A DNA stretch of 64,000 nt from Diphasiastrum complanatum (GCA_029204225.1 CM055095.1:61797910-61861909), one strand, 5' to 3'; positions 23,897 to 35,679 are shown, counted from the first letter of the stretch. Translations and numbers: made by a program. Notes: generated by a model not told the origin, from the letters alone.

Positions 23897-26800
23897 TCGG
23901 CCATGCTTTTATTCCCATTGCCATAAAATATGTTGGTGAGGCGCTGGGCTTTGTTTTCGTTTATTGGCCAATCCGCAACTTGTTGTTGACTTCTCTGGCA
24001 TTGTGGATTTTGGAACTCCTTATCTGTGATTTGTTGACGCTCTTTAATGTAGTTTGGTGGCTTGACTTTGTCGTTTGATATTCGTTAGGCTCTTTTGGTA
24101 TCTGGAATTCGTTAGGCCCCCACTGCAAATTTGGTGACAATCCCTTGGCACCTGCGTATGCCTCTAGCGTAAGCATGTGTGGCAATGTGGGACCGTTGCA
24201 AAAGAAGGTGAAAAGGGGTGTAGACAAGAGGGGGAAAAGAATCAACGAAAAGTTAGAAAAAAAAAAATTTGGCAACAAAATTTAGCTTTAGAGAGGAGAA
24301 ACAGAGAAAGCATATACACAATTTATTGAGGAAATAAGAGAAAAAGAAGAAAGATAAAATGAAATTAACGGTGAAAAACAAGAAAATAAAAGTGAGTCCT
24401 TGATTCTTTTTGTGGACTTCTTTTTCTTTGTCTTTTCTGTTCTTCAGATGGTTTTTTTTTTATAACAAGATGAGATATAGAAATACATACTTCATGGAGC
24501 CTAGTCGAGTTGCTTTCCCTTCGCATCTTCAGCATCTCAGATCTGTCGGTGGGTTTGCGCAACCACACGGACGAATCGGGAGCACAATGAGCTGCACTGT
24601 GTATGGATTGCGAGCGGATTGGGCCGAATGTCAGGTGCATATTTCTCGTAAAATCCGTCGTATACCATTATCCCAACCTCGCTATATTGATGAAAGATGT
24701 TGCAGATAAGCGATAGTAGGTCCAATAAAGTGGGATTTGATCCTCGATTAATGTTGTCTTGAAGGCTTTATTTGGGTTGAAGCAGTACTCGCCGAAGCAG
24801 ATATCCCACCTTGTATCTACCTTTGTGGTGGTCAGAAGAGTCTCTACATTATAGTAGGCTTCCAAAATGATTGGATTTGGAGAATTAGCCGTGTCGGTCA
24901 TGAATCGGTTGAGGGACTCAGTGAAGTTGAACGCTATTTTCCAACCTTGTTCAGACTTTATTATTGGCCAATTGTAGGCCCTGATGTTGGGAGTCTTCAA
25001 AGTTGTCCATGCTCTTGATATGCAGGGTCTACTCGGAGTGTCTCCAAAGCTGTGAGATATTCTTGTATGAGCTCGAGGCTACTCAAGAGTACCGCCTTCC
25101 TCCATTCTAGTTGAGGATGCAGAAGGGGCAGGACATCGGCCGGTTTTCCTGGCAATTTGTAGCCGTCTCTTGTCTTGACATATGAATACTTTTTGACAAA
25201 GAGGGCCAGCTACTCTGAATTAGGTACCAAAAAGTTCTTCTGGTACCAGTGCTGGCATACTGACATAGGATCAGTCGAGTGTCGTCAGTGCGAGGAGGAA
25301 CTATGTAGGTGGACGGAAGATGAGCTTTGGGAGGTGATGAGATGATAGGAGGTGAAGAGGTGGCATGAGGCGAAATGGCACGAGGTGGTGAGATGCTGCG
25401 AGGAGGAGATGCGATCTTGAGATCGAGCATGTTTGGAAGGATTTGGAGGGTGGAGGAGGTGGTTTCGGCCTGTGAGACATACTGGAGATCCTGGTCGAAG
25501 GTGCACTCTCCACCAATTTGGAGGTATGATGGAAGGTGAGTTGGAGCTGTTGGTAGTCGATGGTGGAGGTGGATTCGATGAAAGAAAAGTAAAAAATGGA
25601 GCAAGGATGGCGGATAGATGGATCTTGGACGATGGCATTATAATGTGCCATGGTCGCGTTATAGTAAAGAATGAGGGTGGCGAGGTGGTATTGATGGCAG
25701 TCGTAATAGAGGATTCGGAGCTCATTATAGGTGAGGCGGAGGGCTTCAGGAAGTGCGACGGCGGCGTGATGGCAATGTTTAATGTGCTCTACCAATGCGT
25801 CTAACAGCTTCTTTGCTCCTGCTGGCTTGTACTCTGATGCCTACCGTACTTGTGTGTGTTGTGAAGACGAAGGGATGAAAGGGGGTGGAATGAAGAGAGG
25901 GGGTTCATGCAGATGATCTAACTCCAATTGGAAGCCTCAATCTTGTGGAAAATTAATGATGGTGCAAAGGCCTACAACAAAATGGAATGGAGGACTCCCG
26001 AAAACATCACAGAAATAGCCAAAATCCTTAACTTGGAAGAGGCCAATAAGGATGGCAAAAACAAATATATTTTTATTTGCCTCCGATGCAAACTAATAAA
26101 TGTGAATGAGTTCAGAATTAGAGAGGGAAAGAGCTTGGAAAGGCAGAGAAAAATAATAGAAAGCTAATCTAATATGGTACCGAAAAGTAAAACGCAAATT
26201 GTCGTTTAGAGTAGTGGAGAACTCTAGAACGGTAGTGAACGGCTTCTTCAAGATCTTCAACTCGGTGTCAGCGTCCTTGAGGGCTTGCTCATCTTCTTGG
26301 AGCGTGGTGCATAGGGTTGCCAGCTCAGTACCTTTTGTTGTGAGCATGGCCTCATGACTCTTTTGTTGGTCTTTGTACAGCTGGAGGGCTATGTATAGCT
26401 GGAGGGCTCTGGCTAAATGATCTTTATAATACTCGTCTCGCTTTCATTGAAGTTTTTGAGCGTCCGGTGTTTCTTCTTCTATCACGGCTACCATCTGATC
26501 CAGTGCAGCTTGAATGGCATGCACTTGATGATCTGCTTACTGAACCTTGAGCTCCAGAGCCGCCTATTGGACTACAAAGTTTTCATGGGCTCTCCGCATG
26601 GCACTCTTTTTTTTTTATATGTTTGGAATGTGTGTGGATAGGAGATGGAGTAGGTGATGCGGTGAAGGTCGGTGACTACTGGTCTGTCAAAAGTAGCGTA
26701 AGTGCATCTTTGGGAGATGAGCTAATTGTTGAGGAGGACTTGGTAGGCATCTTGACACCTAGATTCTTCAAGTGGGTGATGGAGATAACGGTAAGCAGAC

Positions 26801-27600
26801 CACCGTAGGTGATCCACGAGGGGTGCTTGAAAGCGACCTACAACTCCTTAACGAGAAGTGTGGCCCAATCATAGGTGGTGTTCGGTCCTTCCATCATGGC
26901 CATCATGACTCGATAGAAATTCTGTCTCTCATGGATTTGGATTTCTAATTTGCGAAATCAGGTATTCGGCGTTGGTTTTTGTCTTGACATCACCATGATC
27001 CAGAAGGAAAAAGACGGATATGTCGAATTTGGTAAGGGCTCGGGAGATGGTGTGCGGAAGGCTAAGCGACAATGAGATTAGCACTGGATTGAGGGTGACT
27101 GTATAGTCCTGCCCCTTGTGGGTTACGGTGAAATGATCAGCGTCAAAAGGGAAAAAGACCCTCTCGACTATAGAAAGGTACTGAACGAGGGGTACTTCCA
27201 TGGCGTCTAGGCCTGCAGCAGTCAGAACTATGAGGCATCCATCAATGCAAAGAGCTACAGGCTCTTGCTCTGTAAATAGGAGAAGGATGGTGTATTGTGA
27301 TGGTGCACGAGCGACGGCGGATAGATCGAGAAAATGTCTCTCCCTCCTCTTGGCTGGAGGAAGTAGAAGCAGTGGGCGAAGGAGAGGGAGATCTGGTCTG
27401 TTGAGACGCGGACGGCGAGGTGGTGGTTTGGGACAATGTCGTGGGGCTCAAAGAACAACTGGGACTAGATGGTGCGGCTGGGACTGGATGGGACTGGATG
27501 GTGCGGTTGTGCTCCTGGTGAGTCAGATGATGGGGCAAGGAGTAGAAGAACGCGAATGGAGAGGAGAGCAGGAATATAACTAAACAACTCTGCCGTTACA
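23897..27600 (-). pseudogene. Unidentified degenerate coding stretch, possibly retroelement interior
   Basis: The minus strand retains several protein-like segments, none recognised: a Ser/Pro-rich start near 27,540-27,250; VEVPL-type sequence at 27,201-26,929 (VQYLSIVERVFFPFDADHF, then VTHKGQDYTVTLNPVLIS); a helical segment at 25,795-25,500 (ALRLTYNELRILYYDCHQYH) followed by a proline run; and 25,000-24,668 (GWKIAFNFTESLNRFMTDT). Stops and frame changes separate them. Their placement beside the LTR at 22,999-23,896 and in the same orientation fits the gag side of a degenerate LTR element, but no protease, RT or integrase motif is visible. Function is unknown. Confidence 0.4.
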
Positions 27601-28437
27601 ATTAGCTGCTAGATGCAAAAACAGTCTAATAGAAAGCTTATGCTAAATATAATCACAAATTTAAGTGTTCTAATTGCCCAACAGGATCTTAAAAATTAAT
27701 TCAAACTCACAAAAAATGAGAGTACAGTCCACCGAAGAGATTCAAAATGGTTTGTGTGTGGTATTACTGAAAAATGGACTCAATGTGAAGTTTGGTTCTG
27801 AAATAGATGGAAAGAGCAGTATGATATCGCGAGTTTCTCAGGCATCAAAGACAGCCATCGTCTGATCAGAAGCGAAGGAGCCATAGACGTCCATGTTCTG
27901 ATCAGAGTTAGTAAACAAGCGTGATCAAACAGCGATAAAGTGCATTCAATCACAACAAGCATTCATCTACGTTATACACGGATAGAAAAGCATGCTGCTG
28001 CTATATTACACTGAATCACAATAAAATAACAATTACAACCAAAATGACGACATAATTGGGAGGCTCAAAATCATTTGTCTCATGGACGGAGCATCCCCTA
28101 GAGTGTGTGAAAAAGTAATGTAAGTCTGCAGACTTGTTCTAAATGCTAGTTCTTGGAAGTCCTTGAAGATGGCAAAGTCTTCAATGACTTCAAGTAATTG
28201 AACTTAACATCTGAACTTGAAATTATGACAAGATTGGTTACCCTTTGCTGGAGATCAGCCGGAAGCCCATTGTAGATGTTGGTTGTCTAAGTTTGTGATT
28301 CATGCAAGTATTAGATGAGCAAACGTAGAACCAAAGTTGATTTCACTTGACCCTAGATCAATGATCAATAAACGTGCAGGAAGAATCATGAAATATAAAT
28401 TAGTAATTCACCAAGGAGACAACTGTGGGCTTAATTT
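27601..28437. other. No gene recognised; contains the 3' LTR of a minus copia remnant
   Basis: No coding sequence is supported. The right end, CCAACA at 28,438-28,443, next to a polypurine tract, marks the start of an LTR reading leftward on the minus strand. Its left boundary, perhaps around 27,950, was not located. Confidence 0.45.
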
Positions 28438-28443
28438 CCAACA

Positions 28444-28456
28444 ATCTCCCTTAAGG
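28444..28456 (-). promoter_or_regulatory. Polypurine tract of a minus copia remnant
   Basis: Minus strand CCTTAAGGGAGAT directly before TGTTGGAAATTAAG. Integrase-derived sequence begins within about 60 bases upstream on the same strand, so the RT and RNase H of this copy have been deleted. Confidence 0.65.
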
Positions 28457-28499
28457 TCACGAAAACATATACAACCAAAGATTTTTAAATGGCTGACAC

Positions 28500-29175
28500 C
28501 AAGCTTGTGTCCATGCCTTCATAAGAAGTTTTGTTGTTGACGGCTTTGGTGCTGGATTTGTTATGTAAGTAACAGGCTGTGGTAGTGGCTTCTGCCCAGA
28601 ACTTCGCAGTTAGATGTGATTGATGTAGCATGGATCTGGTTGAGTTGAGAAGAGTTCGGTTCTTCCTTTTTGCAATCTCGTTCTGTTGAGGTGAATAGGA
28701 AGTGGTGAACTATCTTCTAATACCATGTTCAGCCATGTAGTCGGACATCTCGTTAGAGAGGTATTCGCCGCCACCATCAGTTTGGAGTGCTTTCACTTTT
28801 GTAGATGTTTGTGTCTCAGCCATGGCCTTGAATCTCTTGAAGCATTCAAAGGCTTCAGATTTGTGCTTAATGAACATGACTGTAGACCATCTAGAATAAT
28901 CATCTATGAAAGGAATAAAATAAATTGCATCTCCTAAGGATGGAGTTGGCATTGGACCACAAAGATCACTAAATTATACATGCTTGGTTTTGATGGAATG
29001 TGATTTGGGAAACTTGCTTCTAGAGTGTTTGTCATAGACGCATAATTCACAAAAGAAAGCTTTCCTATCTAATGAAGAAGGGAAATACAATCCATCAACT
29101 AAATTATTACAACGCATATAGGAAAGCTTGTATTCACGTGTCCAAATCGACTATGCCACAAAATAGCATTATGAC
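28500..29175 (-). pseudogene. Copia gag-pre-integrase and integrase core
   Basis: Minus strand, starting at 29,175: HNAILWHSRFGHVN (gag-pre-integrase), FFCELCVYDKHSR, then SDLCGPMPTPSLGDAIYF, FIDDYSRWSTVMFIKHKSEAF, QTDGGGEYLSN and SPQQNEIAKRKNRTLL, ending near CYLHNKSS at about 28,560. These are the ordered copia integrase motifs. Stops interrupt the frame. At 29,175 the chain is fused to a gypsy RT. Confidence 0.85.
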
Positions 29176-30560
29176 ATTGGATGAACACTTTCTCTAAGCA
29201 GGCTAGGTGTTGGGCTCTAAAGGAGTGGACACACAAGTCGTCCATGAAAAGTACAAGAAATTTTCGTAGAAAATCTTTGAAGACATAACTCATCACTCGT
29301 TGGAAGGTACTGGGAGCGTTGCACAATCCAAATGGCATCACTCTATAGGCATATATTCTCCACTCAATGGAGAACGCGGATTTGTGTTGATCTTCTAGGG
29401 CTATTTGCACTTGGTTATAGCCACTAAACCCATCTAAAAAGCTATAGGCTTTTGCTCCCGCTATTCTCTCTAACACATTTTTGTGAAAGGTAGGGGAAAA
29501 TTGTCCAACTGCGGGTTTTGGTCCATCAACCAATGGAATGGTGTGAACCACTACATCTGGCGATATGCCCTTCAGCTCAATGTGATTCTAAGCAAGACAG
29601 TCATGGTATTTGCGAAGATGGGCCTTAAGATCTTTGAGTTCCTCTCCTTCTACGTCTTCTCCAACATATACCATACGACTTTCCTCTCCCTTCTCAGCTA
29701 GATCTATCTCTTTCGTGCGGGTAGAACCTGCATAAGCCCCTTGGGAGGTGTCTTCTACCGACTCTCTCTTAGCTTTGGGCATTACCACTACCACTTCATG
29801 CGCAGGCTTTGGTTCTTCTACGGCGTCCTGTCTGATTTTCTCATGCAGTTCCTGGTTGGTCATAAACTCGGTCTTGATTCCTCATTTATCGCCCTTGGCC
29901 TTCCACTCAGCGGTTTTAGCCTTATAAAGGGGCTTGCATTCTCGGGACGGGGCTTATTGTCGATTCCCATCCTTTTCAAGGCTTGGTCAAGTTTCTTGGC
30001 CCTCTTAGATGGCTTCAAACCTAGCTCTACAAAGGTTATGGGAGCTTTTCCTTTTGGAGAGCCTCCAGATGGGGAATCTTAAGTGATCGGCTCTTTTCCC
30101 TTGGCATGCTTTGGTGAATTAGATCATTGGTCAGCTGCCGGGCCTTTCACCATCTTAATGCTATTATCCCACTGTGAGACTACTAGCTTGTAAAGAGCTT
30201 CATCCTCAACTAGATCCCAATCTATGCATTCTCGCAAGAGATTATTCACGGTTAGTGGGACACTAGTCATGGATCCGTCAGATATTGTATCCATTCGGCC
30301 TACTACAACATTGCCTTGAGGGGTTCTGTTGTTTCTATGAGATCTTTGTTTGCTAGTGGCTTTTGTGGATCTAGTACTTTGGGATTCTGGTACGAGCTTA
30401 AAACAATGAGGATCTATTTATCGGAGGAAATCTTTGTCCTCGTATTCTCGACCTTCCTCCAAACACCTGAAGAACTTCTATCTTCTTTTCACTGTAGACT
30501 CCTTGTAGTGGCTCTTGGGGTATGGCCGCTAGGCTCATCATAACAAATGATACGAAGTCT
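29176..30560 (-). pseudogene. Ty3/gypsy gag-pol linker and RT fragment inside a copia element
   Basis: Minus strand: about 30,545-29,860 is low-complexity gag/linker, then 29,863-29,588 (MTNQELHEKIRQDAVEEPKP and ESRMVYVGEDVEGEELKDL). RT lies at 29,551-29,180 (HTIPLVDGPKPAVGQ, AGAKAYSFLDGFSGYNQV, AYRVMPFGLCNAPSTFQ, catalytic LFMDD). The RT lacks the finger segment normally found between the PKP and LERIAGA motifs, an internal deletion. It reads straight into copia integrase at 29,175. The RT motifs resemble those of the 1-2.4 kb fragment. Confidence 0.85.
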
Positions 30561-31217
30561 TGATGGCCTTTGCTAGATTTCTTTGTGGATTCTGCTAATC
30601 TCTGGGTCCTGAACGCCTTGATTTACAAATTCAAAATAGCACAAAAACTCTTGTGTGCTTCCTAATTTAACTCGTTTGTAAATATGTCAGCTTCCATGTA
30701 CTTGGGTTTGCAAAATTTCATACTTACTTCCTTGTTGAAATCTGAGTCGGCTTGCAACATAGCTTCCTCAACTATGGTTGGCTCCTAAATAGAATAGTGA
30801 GGGAATCATCAGTTCGGATAGGTTGAGTTCAAATTCTTTTTGATCTTCTGGTTGAAGTCTCTGGCTGTGAAATTCAACTTTGTGTTGGTTGTTCTTGAGT
30901 TGTAGCTACTTCATCTTCTTTTGGATTTGACGGTATAGAGTGATTGTTGGAAGAAATCAAAATAGTCTTTCAATATGTATCAGTTGTCGGGGCATAAATT
31001 GTAGATTACATCTGGTCCTTGCCCTTCAAATCAATAAACTGATCTTCAATGAAAGCCACGTCCCTATAAGTGAAAACTTTACAGGTCTCTATATTGTACG
31101 GTCTATACATTCCATCAAAAGTACAGTAGCCTAGAAAAATATTTTTGAATGAATGATCATCTAATTTCTTTCTATTGTCCTTTGGGACATGAGCATAGTC
31201 AGTACATCCAAATACTG
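30561..31217 (-). pseudogene. Copia integrase C-terminal fragment and linker
   Basis: 31,251-31,006 on the minus strand reads FTVFGCTDYAHVPKDNRKKL and then FKNIFLGYCTFDGMYRPYN, the standard copia integrase C-terminal core. The following linker to 30,561 is acidic and shifted. Its N-terminal side runs directly into LTR family A sequence at 31,218, so everything from PBS through integrase core has been deleted at that point. Confidence 0.8.
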
Positions 31218-31910
31218 TGAAGGATCTCAGATCATTGATGATCCAATCCACAAAAAAGATCTTGGGTTACAAAATATCCTACCAATCTCACCAATGTAAA
31301 AAAATCAGCATCTACACACAAAATGAGATGCAAACTCTAATAGAACTTGATCAAACATGAATCAAATGATAATGTACTATTGCTTTCCATACAAAACCAG
31401 CAAGCTACTGTATTTCACACGTGTGGATCCAAAAATAACAAATATAGATCATTCTACACAGAATTGCATGCAATCACAAGTATAGTGCACCAATGGATAG
31501 TAGAACCCAAGAGAACCATATATAAGCATGAAATGAGATAGAGTAGAGAGGAGATGTGTCTCTCCACGAGTTTTCTCCTTTTATAGCAGGTCCAAAACCT
31601 ATATGGCGACTTGGTTTTCCCTCCAAAATGCTAACCCTACTATTTTTGGGTCTAGATTCAAAGTACCCAACATCTAAATTTGAATATACTCAAACTCGCA
31701 TTCTAACTTTTCCACACTTTCAAAAAGTGTTTATTCAAATGAAATTTAGACTAATGAACTTTGAAAAGTCAATCTCTAAGTCTAAACAAAGTTGGCCTCA
31801 ATTTGCCAAATATGGATATATAGCAAATATGATCAAACTAGTTGAGTCTTTCACAAATACTCTCAAATGTTTCAATGAAGGCTTGGATCCTGTCCAGACT
31901 TCATGAGGGG
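31218..31910 (-). repeat. Copia LTR, family A copy 2
   Basis: Begins TGAAGGATCTCAGATCATT and tracks LTR copy 1 (3361-3995), including the shared ACTGTATTTCACACGTGTGG block. Unlike copy 1 it is not followed by a PBS but by integrase sequence. The right end is near the insertion point of the non-LTR element. Confidence 0.78.
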
Positions 31911-32060
31911 TTTTGCTGTCAAGAAAGAACTTCCTGTTTTTATTAACAAAAAATGGGAAAACCCATCAGAGTACAAAGGAATGCATGTAGAAAGCGTAAA
32001 AGCCATAAGACGAATTGAGATATTGTACAAGTATAACAAAGCAACAATCTCGTAGAGTAT

Positions 32061-34298
32061 CTACATAAAGCCTACTGCTTGGTATAAGTCGCTAGTTAAG
32101 ACAGTTGGAAGTTTAGGTAGTGCAGAAAGCTGTGAAGCAGCCGTTCCTGCAACTATGGCACGTCGAAGTATTGCAAGTGCCTGAGTGCGTTGTAAAGTCA
32201 TCGAAACTCGTTGACGATAATAAGCCGTAATGATAGATAAAGGTGAGGCACCACGACCTTGGAGTTTTGCTGCAAAACCTACAATAGATGATAGAAAATC
32301 ATCGAATTTCTTATGTAGGCACCCATATGTTTCCAAAGCAAAAGGGATAAAGCCTTCTCCAGGAGTGCGATGTGAATAATCTTGCTCTTTATCTAGAGCT
32401 GCATGAGAAGCAGCGGCACCCTGAGTAGTTGAAGCACGACGAAGGAGGTCAGGTTGCGAAGGATCAACAACAATAACATCCCCAAGCATGCGAATCCCCT
32501 CGCGCGAAAGAACAAGATCAACTCGACGCCGAGGCGACTGTGAATCAGACACAGGCAAGATGTGGGTCTGCTCCCGAACAACATGAAAGCCGCACTCATG
32601 AGCAATAGATGCCAATACGTCACGAATGGAATTGTGAGTCGCAGTGCGCTCTCCGCCAGAAGGGCAACGCATGAAATGAGTGCCAATAGGATCAACAAGG
32701 TGACCACAAGAACATTTTGTCAAACCTGCCAGCACTGGATGAGGGAGACCCAACCTAACCCGAAGAGCGGTGAGAAACAACTCTGAAGATAGGCGCAAAT
32801 GGGGAACAACAGAACGCGCAACAAGCCAAGCACCAGCACCCAGGCCTGCACAAGACAAAAGGCGAACTCGAGTCTCATCGGAAGATGAATCACTGAGAAG
32901 CTGAGTGAAAGCATGTGAGTGGAAGCGCTCCAAAAGATACTTCTGAAAATGAGCACGTTGATGGCTACGCAAAGACTCAAGGGGAGGCAAAGAAGCTCGC
33001 ACAGGTGCAAGAATGAGATCCTTGGCCGCACGAAGATGTTGTTGGAAAGGAAGAATGCATGTTTCCACATGAGCTACTGAATCGAGAAGAATGGGCTTGT
33101 TGTCCTGCTGAAACCGAGAGATAAGTGTAGAGGCAACAAGGGCCCAACTTCCCATAAAAGCAGTTGGAGCAATAGAAGTTGTGCAAGAAAGACCAACACC
33201 TCCGGACGAAGCGGGAAGAGAGACTTGTAGCTTAACAAACTGACCATTGGGAATACGAAAGGATTCTGAACCCATCAAGCGACCCAGAATATCTAATAAA
33301 GTATTATCGAAATCATGTAGCAAAGCCAAAACATCAGGAGAGGGAGGAACACACCATAGAATATAACTTGGCCGTTGAGCGAAGCATTGAGTGAGAATCC
33401 CTAGAGCAACTTGAGCATTGCCAAGCTTTGGTAGCAGATCAACATGACGAAGATGCGCGTCCAAAGTGTCCCACAAAGAGGAAGCCACAAAATCCGAGAA
33501 ACCTATAGGAATACCAAGCACTCTAATCCCATCAACCGGAGTATTAAAACCTGTAGGTAAAGGGAGCTCATGAAGGAGGCCCTGAGGACACCAAGCAACG
33601 CACTTAGAGGGATTGACAGTGAGGCCCAAAGCCGAAAGTTGCTGAGAGAAATATAGGAAAGCCGGAAAGACATCATTAGCAGGTCTCACAATATGTGTGT
33701 CATCAGCAATAGAGGGAAACAAACAAGAAGGAAAAGCAGCAGAAGAAGTACGCAATGCCCGAAAGTGCGCCAAAGCAAAAAGAACACCACCCAAGGGATC
33801 ACCTTGTCTGATACCATCAGCAGACGAGATAATCAAAACATCACCTGAGCGAGAAGCATGACTGAAATATAGAGGCGCATCCATGGAATAAAAAGAGCGA
33901 ACAAAGGGGATGAGCTGAGTGAGAGGACCGTGAGTCGTCCGAAGTTCTTGGAAAATGCCCCCTCGGAAAACCGAATTGAAAGCATTTTTAACATCCACCT
34001 GAAGGACAACCCAATATGGATGAAGATCCAAGGTAGCACGCAAAGCATGTATGACTGTCTCGCAACCGCCAGGAGTAGCACAACCAAACTGATGAGGAAA
34101 TAGGTGGTCATGAAAATTGTCACGAAGCTTAAAACCAAGAACCCTAGAAACCAATCTGTATAAAACCTCTCCAACAGCAATGGGACGCACTCCACCGCCA
34201 GGATCATCCAAGGCTATCAAACGAGCAGCACCAAGAATACGAGCAATAGAAAGAGGAATACGGCCACATGCTACGGAAGAGCAAACTTGAAAGAGCAA
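32061..34298 (-). pseudogene. Reverse transcriptase plus RLE endonuclease, C-terminal 745 residues of the element ORF
   Basis: The longest open frame in the window (745 aa); its formal start is inside the ORF, after a frameshift. RT: RPIAVGEVLYRLVSRVL (res 38-54), FGCATPGGCE (71-80), motif A VDVKNAFNSV with Asp102, motif B DGIRQGDPLG (161-170), motif C IADDT with Asp199-Asp200, and thumb GIRVLGIPIG. After about 300 residues comes a zinc knuckle, Cys529-x-Cys531-x9-His541-x3-Cys545, then GGERTATHNSIRD. A PD-(D/E)xK-like nuclease follows: RRVDLVL (Asp594) and DVIVVDP (Asp607, Asp612). Reaction in intact relatives: target-primed reverse transcription after nicking by the RLE. All catalytic residues that can be judged by eye are retained although the upstream part of the ORF is broken. 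Confidence 0.87.
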
Positions 34299-35065
34299 AC
34301 CAAACCTGCTAGCAGAGTCATCAGGAGAAAAACAGTCACGAAGATGCTCGAAACCATACCATAAGGACCCCCAGTTGACAAATGAGGGCTGCGTAGAAAA
34401 TCATTAAGAGAATGAGATTCTGAGAGCTGCAAATCGGAATCAGGTTCAAAGTCCTCAACAAAAAAAGAAAGGGAGTCATTTGTTGGTGGGTGAAGAAGCT
34501 CCAAAGCCTGAAGGGTGGCAGCAGAAGGAGTAGTTGGACTTGTAGGAGCTAGAGCACGAGCTGCACGAGAATACTCACCCACTTGCCCAAGTAAAACACA
34601 GTGACGCAACTGACGATGAACAGGGGGTATAGAAACACCATCCGAAGTCGAATCCCGCTGAGCAACAAGCGCATGACAGCGAAGGAAATGCTCTTCTTGC
34701 AAATTTTCCCAATCTCCTGACATAAAGCGACGAATCCTATTGCGAGTTTCCCTATGACTAGCATCACCACCCCGAGGAGGCAGAGGCAAACACTAGAGAG
34801 GAAAAAGCAAACAGGCATGCCAAGCTACAATATCAGAAGGGTTGGAAGCCAGACGAGACAAAGGTAAGGACAAAGCTCTCTGGACGTCTAAGCGCAAGGC
34901 AAAGGGAATGTGTGCATAAAGACGAGGACAGGGAAAACCCAAGTGAAAAGCGGTCAAAATATCAATGGAGCAAATCCAGGTCCAAGCCGAGTCAGGTGGC
35001 GAAATGGGAGCAGGATGAGGTGCAAGGTCGACATTGGTTAATGCGAGTTGTTGACGAAAAGCAGA

Positions 35066-35128
35066 GCAAGCGTTATGATGGCGAGAAAGACCGACACCTT
35101 GCACATAAAGGCGACCATAGCCTGCACA
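35066..35128 (-). other. C2H2-like zinc finger coding segment at the N-terminus of the non-LTR element ORF
   Basis: Reads CAGYGRLY then GVGLSRHHNAC. R2/NeSL-class elements typically have a finger of the form CxxC-x12-H-x(3-4)-C/H here, with GLSRH as hallmark. The second cysteine is Tyr (TAT at 35,119-35,117), one base from TGT. In those elements the finger binds target DNA. Confidence 0.72.
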
Positions 35129-35679
35129 TGGAACACGGGGGCGAGAAGAGGAAGAAGGAGAAAGCTAAGAAACAGAAAGAGAGGAAGAAAGTTGATGGCA
35201 AAGATGGAGCAGACAGTATGACACCACCTGGCCAAAGGAGACAAGCAAGGAATCCGCAACATCACGGTGGGCCTCACGACGCGCGCAAGAAGGGGAAGCA
35301 CTAGAAGAATGCTCTGAAGGGAAAGTAGGTCTCTTTTCTCCACGTCAAACAAGAGGATTGAAATCCGAGAGTTGCAAAGGATGAGAAGATTCTTGAGAAA
35401 CCATATTGACAGAACTACATAGGAATGCACTTGCCTTAGAAAAGATTATACATTGGCAAAATTCACCCAAACTTTCTGTCTCGAATAGAAATTCAAAGGA
35501 TATCTATACAGTATATCCTCAATGGAGCCCGTTCTCGTTCTGTCCAGAAAAGCAGATCGAAGCAAAGCATTAATTACTTGAACTTCCCTGTTGTTGGGAT
35601 GATATGAGTCTCAATATGACGTAGCCACCATTTCTTAACACGGGTATCCTTTGAAAAGCATGAGAGTTTGCTCCATTTA

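Larger units (their letters stand above)
31936..35404 (-). mobile_element. R2/NeSL-like non-LTR retrotransposon with restriction-like endonuclease
   Basis: A single coding frame can be followed from ATG 35,404 to the stop next to 32,061, about 1115 codons. It is broken by in-frame stops at 35,347 (TGA), 35,167 (TAG) and 34,795 (TAG) and by one frameshift near 34,355. Domains in order: a C2H2-type finger (35,128-35,066), a linker, RT, a CxC...H...C knuckle and an RLE-type nuclease. The 3' UTR (32,058-31,936) ends in a TTAATAAAAACAGG-like tail with no true poly(A). The best-known plant LINEs (L1, RTE) use an APE nuclease upstream of RT; here no APE is present and the nuclease is downstream, as in R2, R4, NeSL, HERO and Utopia-type elements. 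The clade cannot be assigned without an alignment. Inactive copy. Confidence 0.87.

Noticed and set aside
25433-25804. 123-aa Gly/Val-rich plus frame and three overlapping minus frames
   Set aside because: Low-complexity overlapping frames in all phases; none has domain features. Only the minus phase with helical segments was kept, as an unidentified remnant.
27200-27583. 127-aa plus-strand frame rich in Arg and Gly
   Set aside because: It is the complement of a Ser/Pro-rich minus-strand segment in degenerate element sequence. No family match and no support as a gene.
34912-35304. 130-aa Lys/Glu-rich plus-strand frame
   Set aside because: Antisense to the N-terminal part of the RLE element ORF, whose frame shows the zinc finger.
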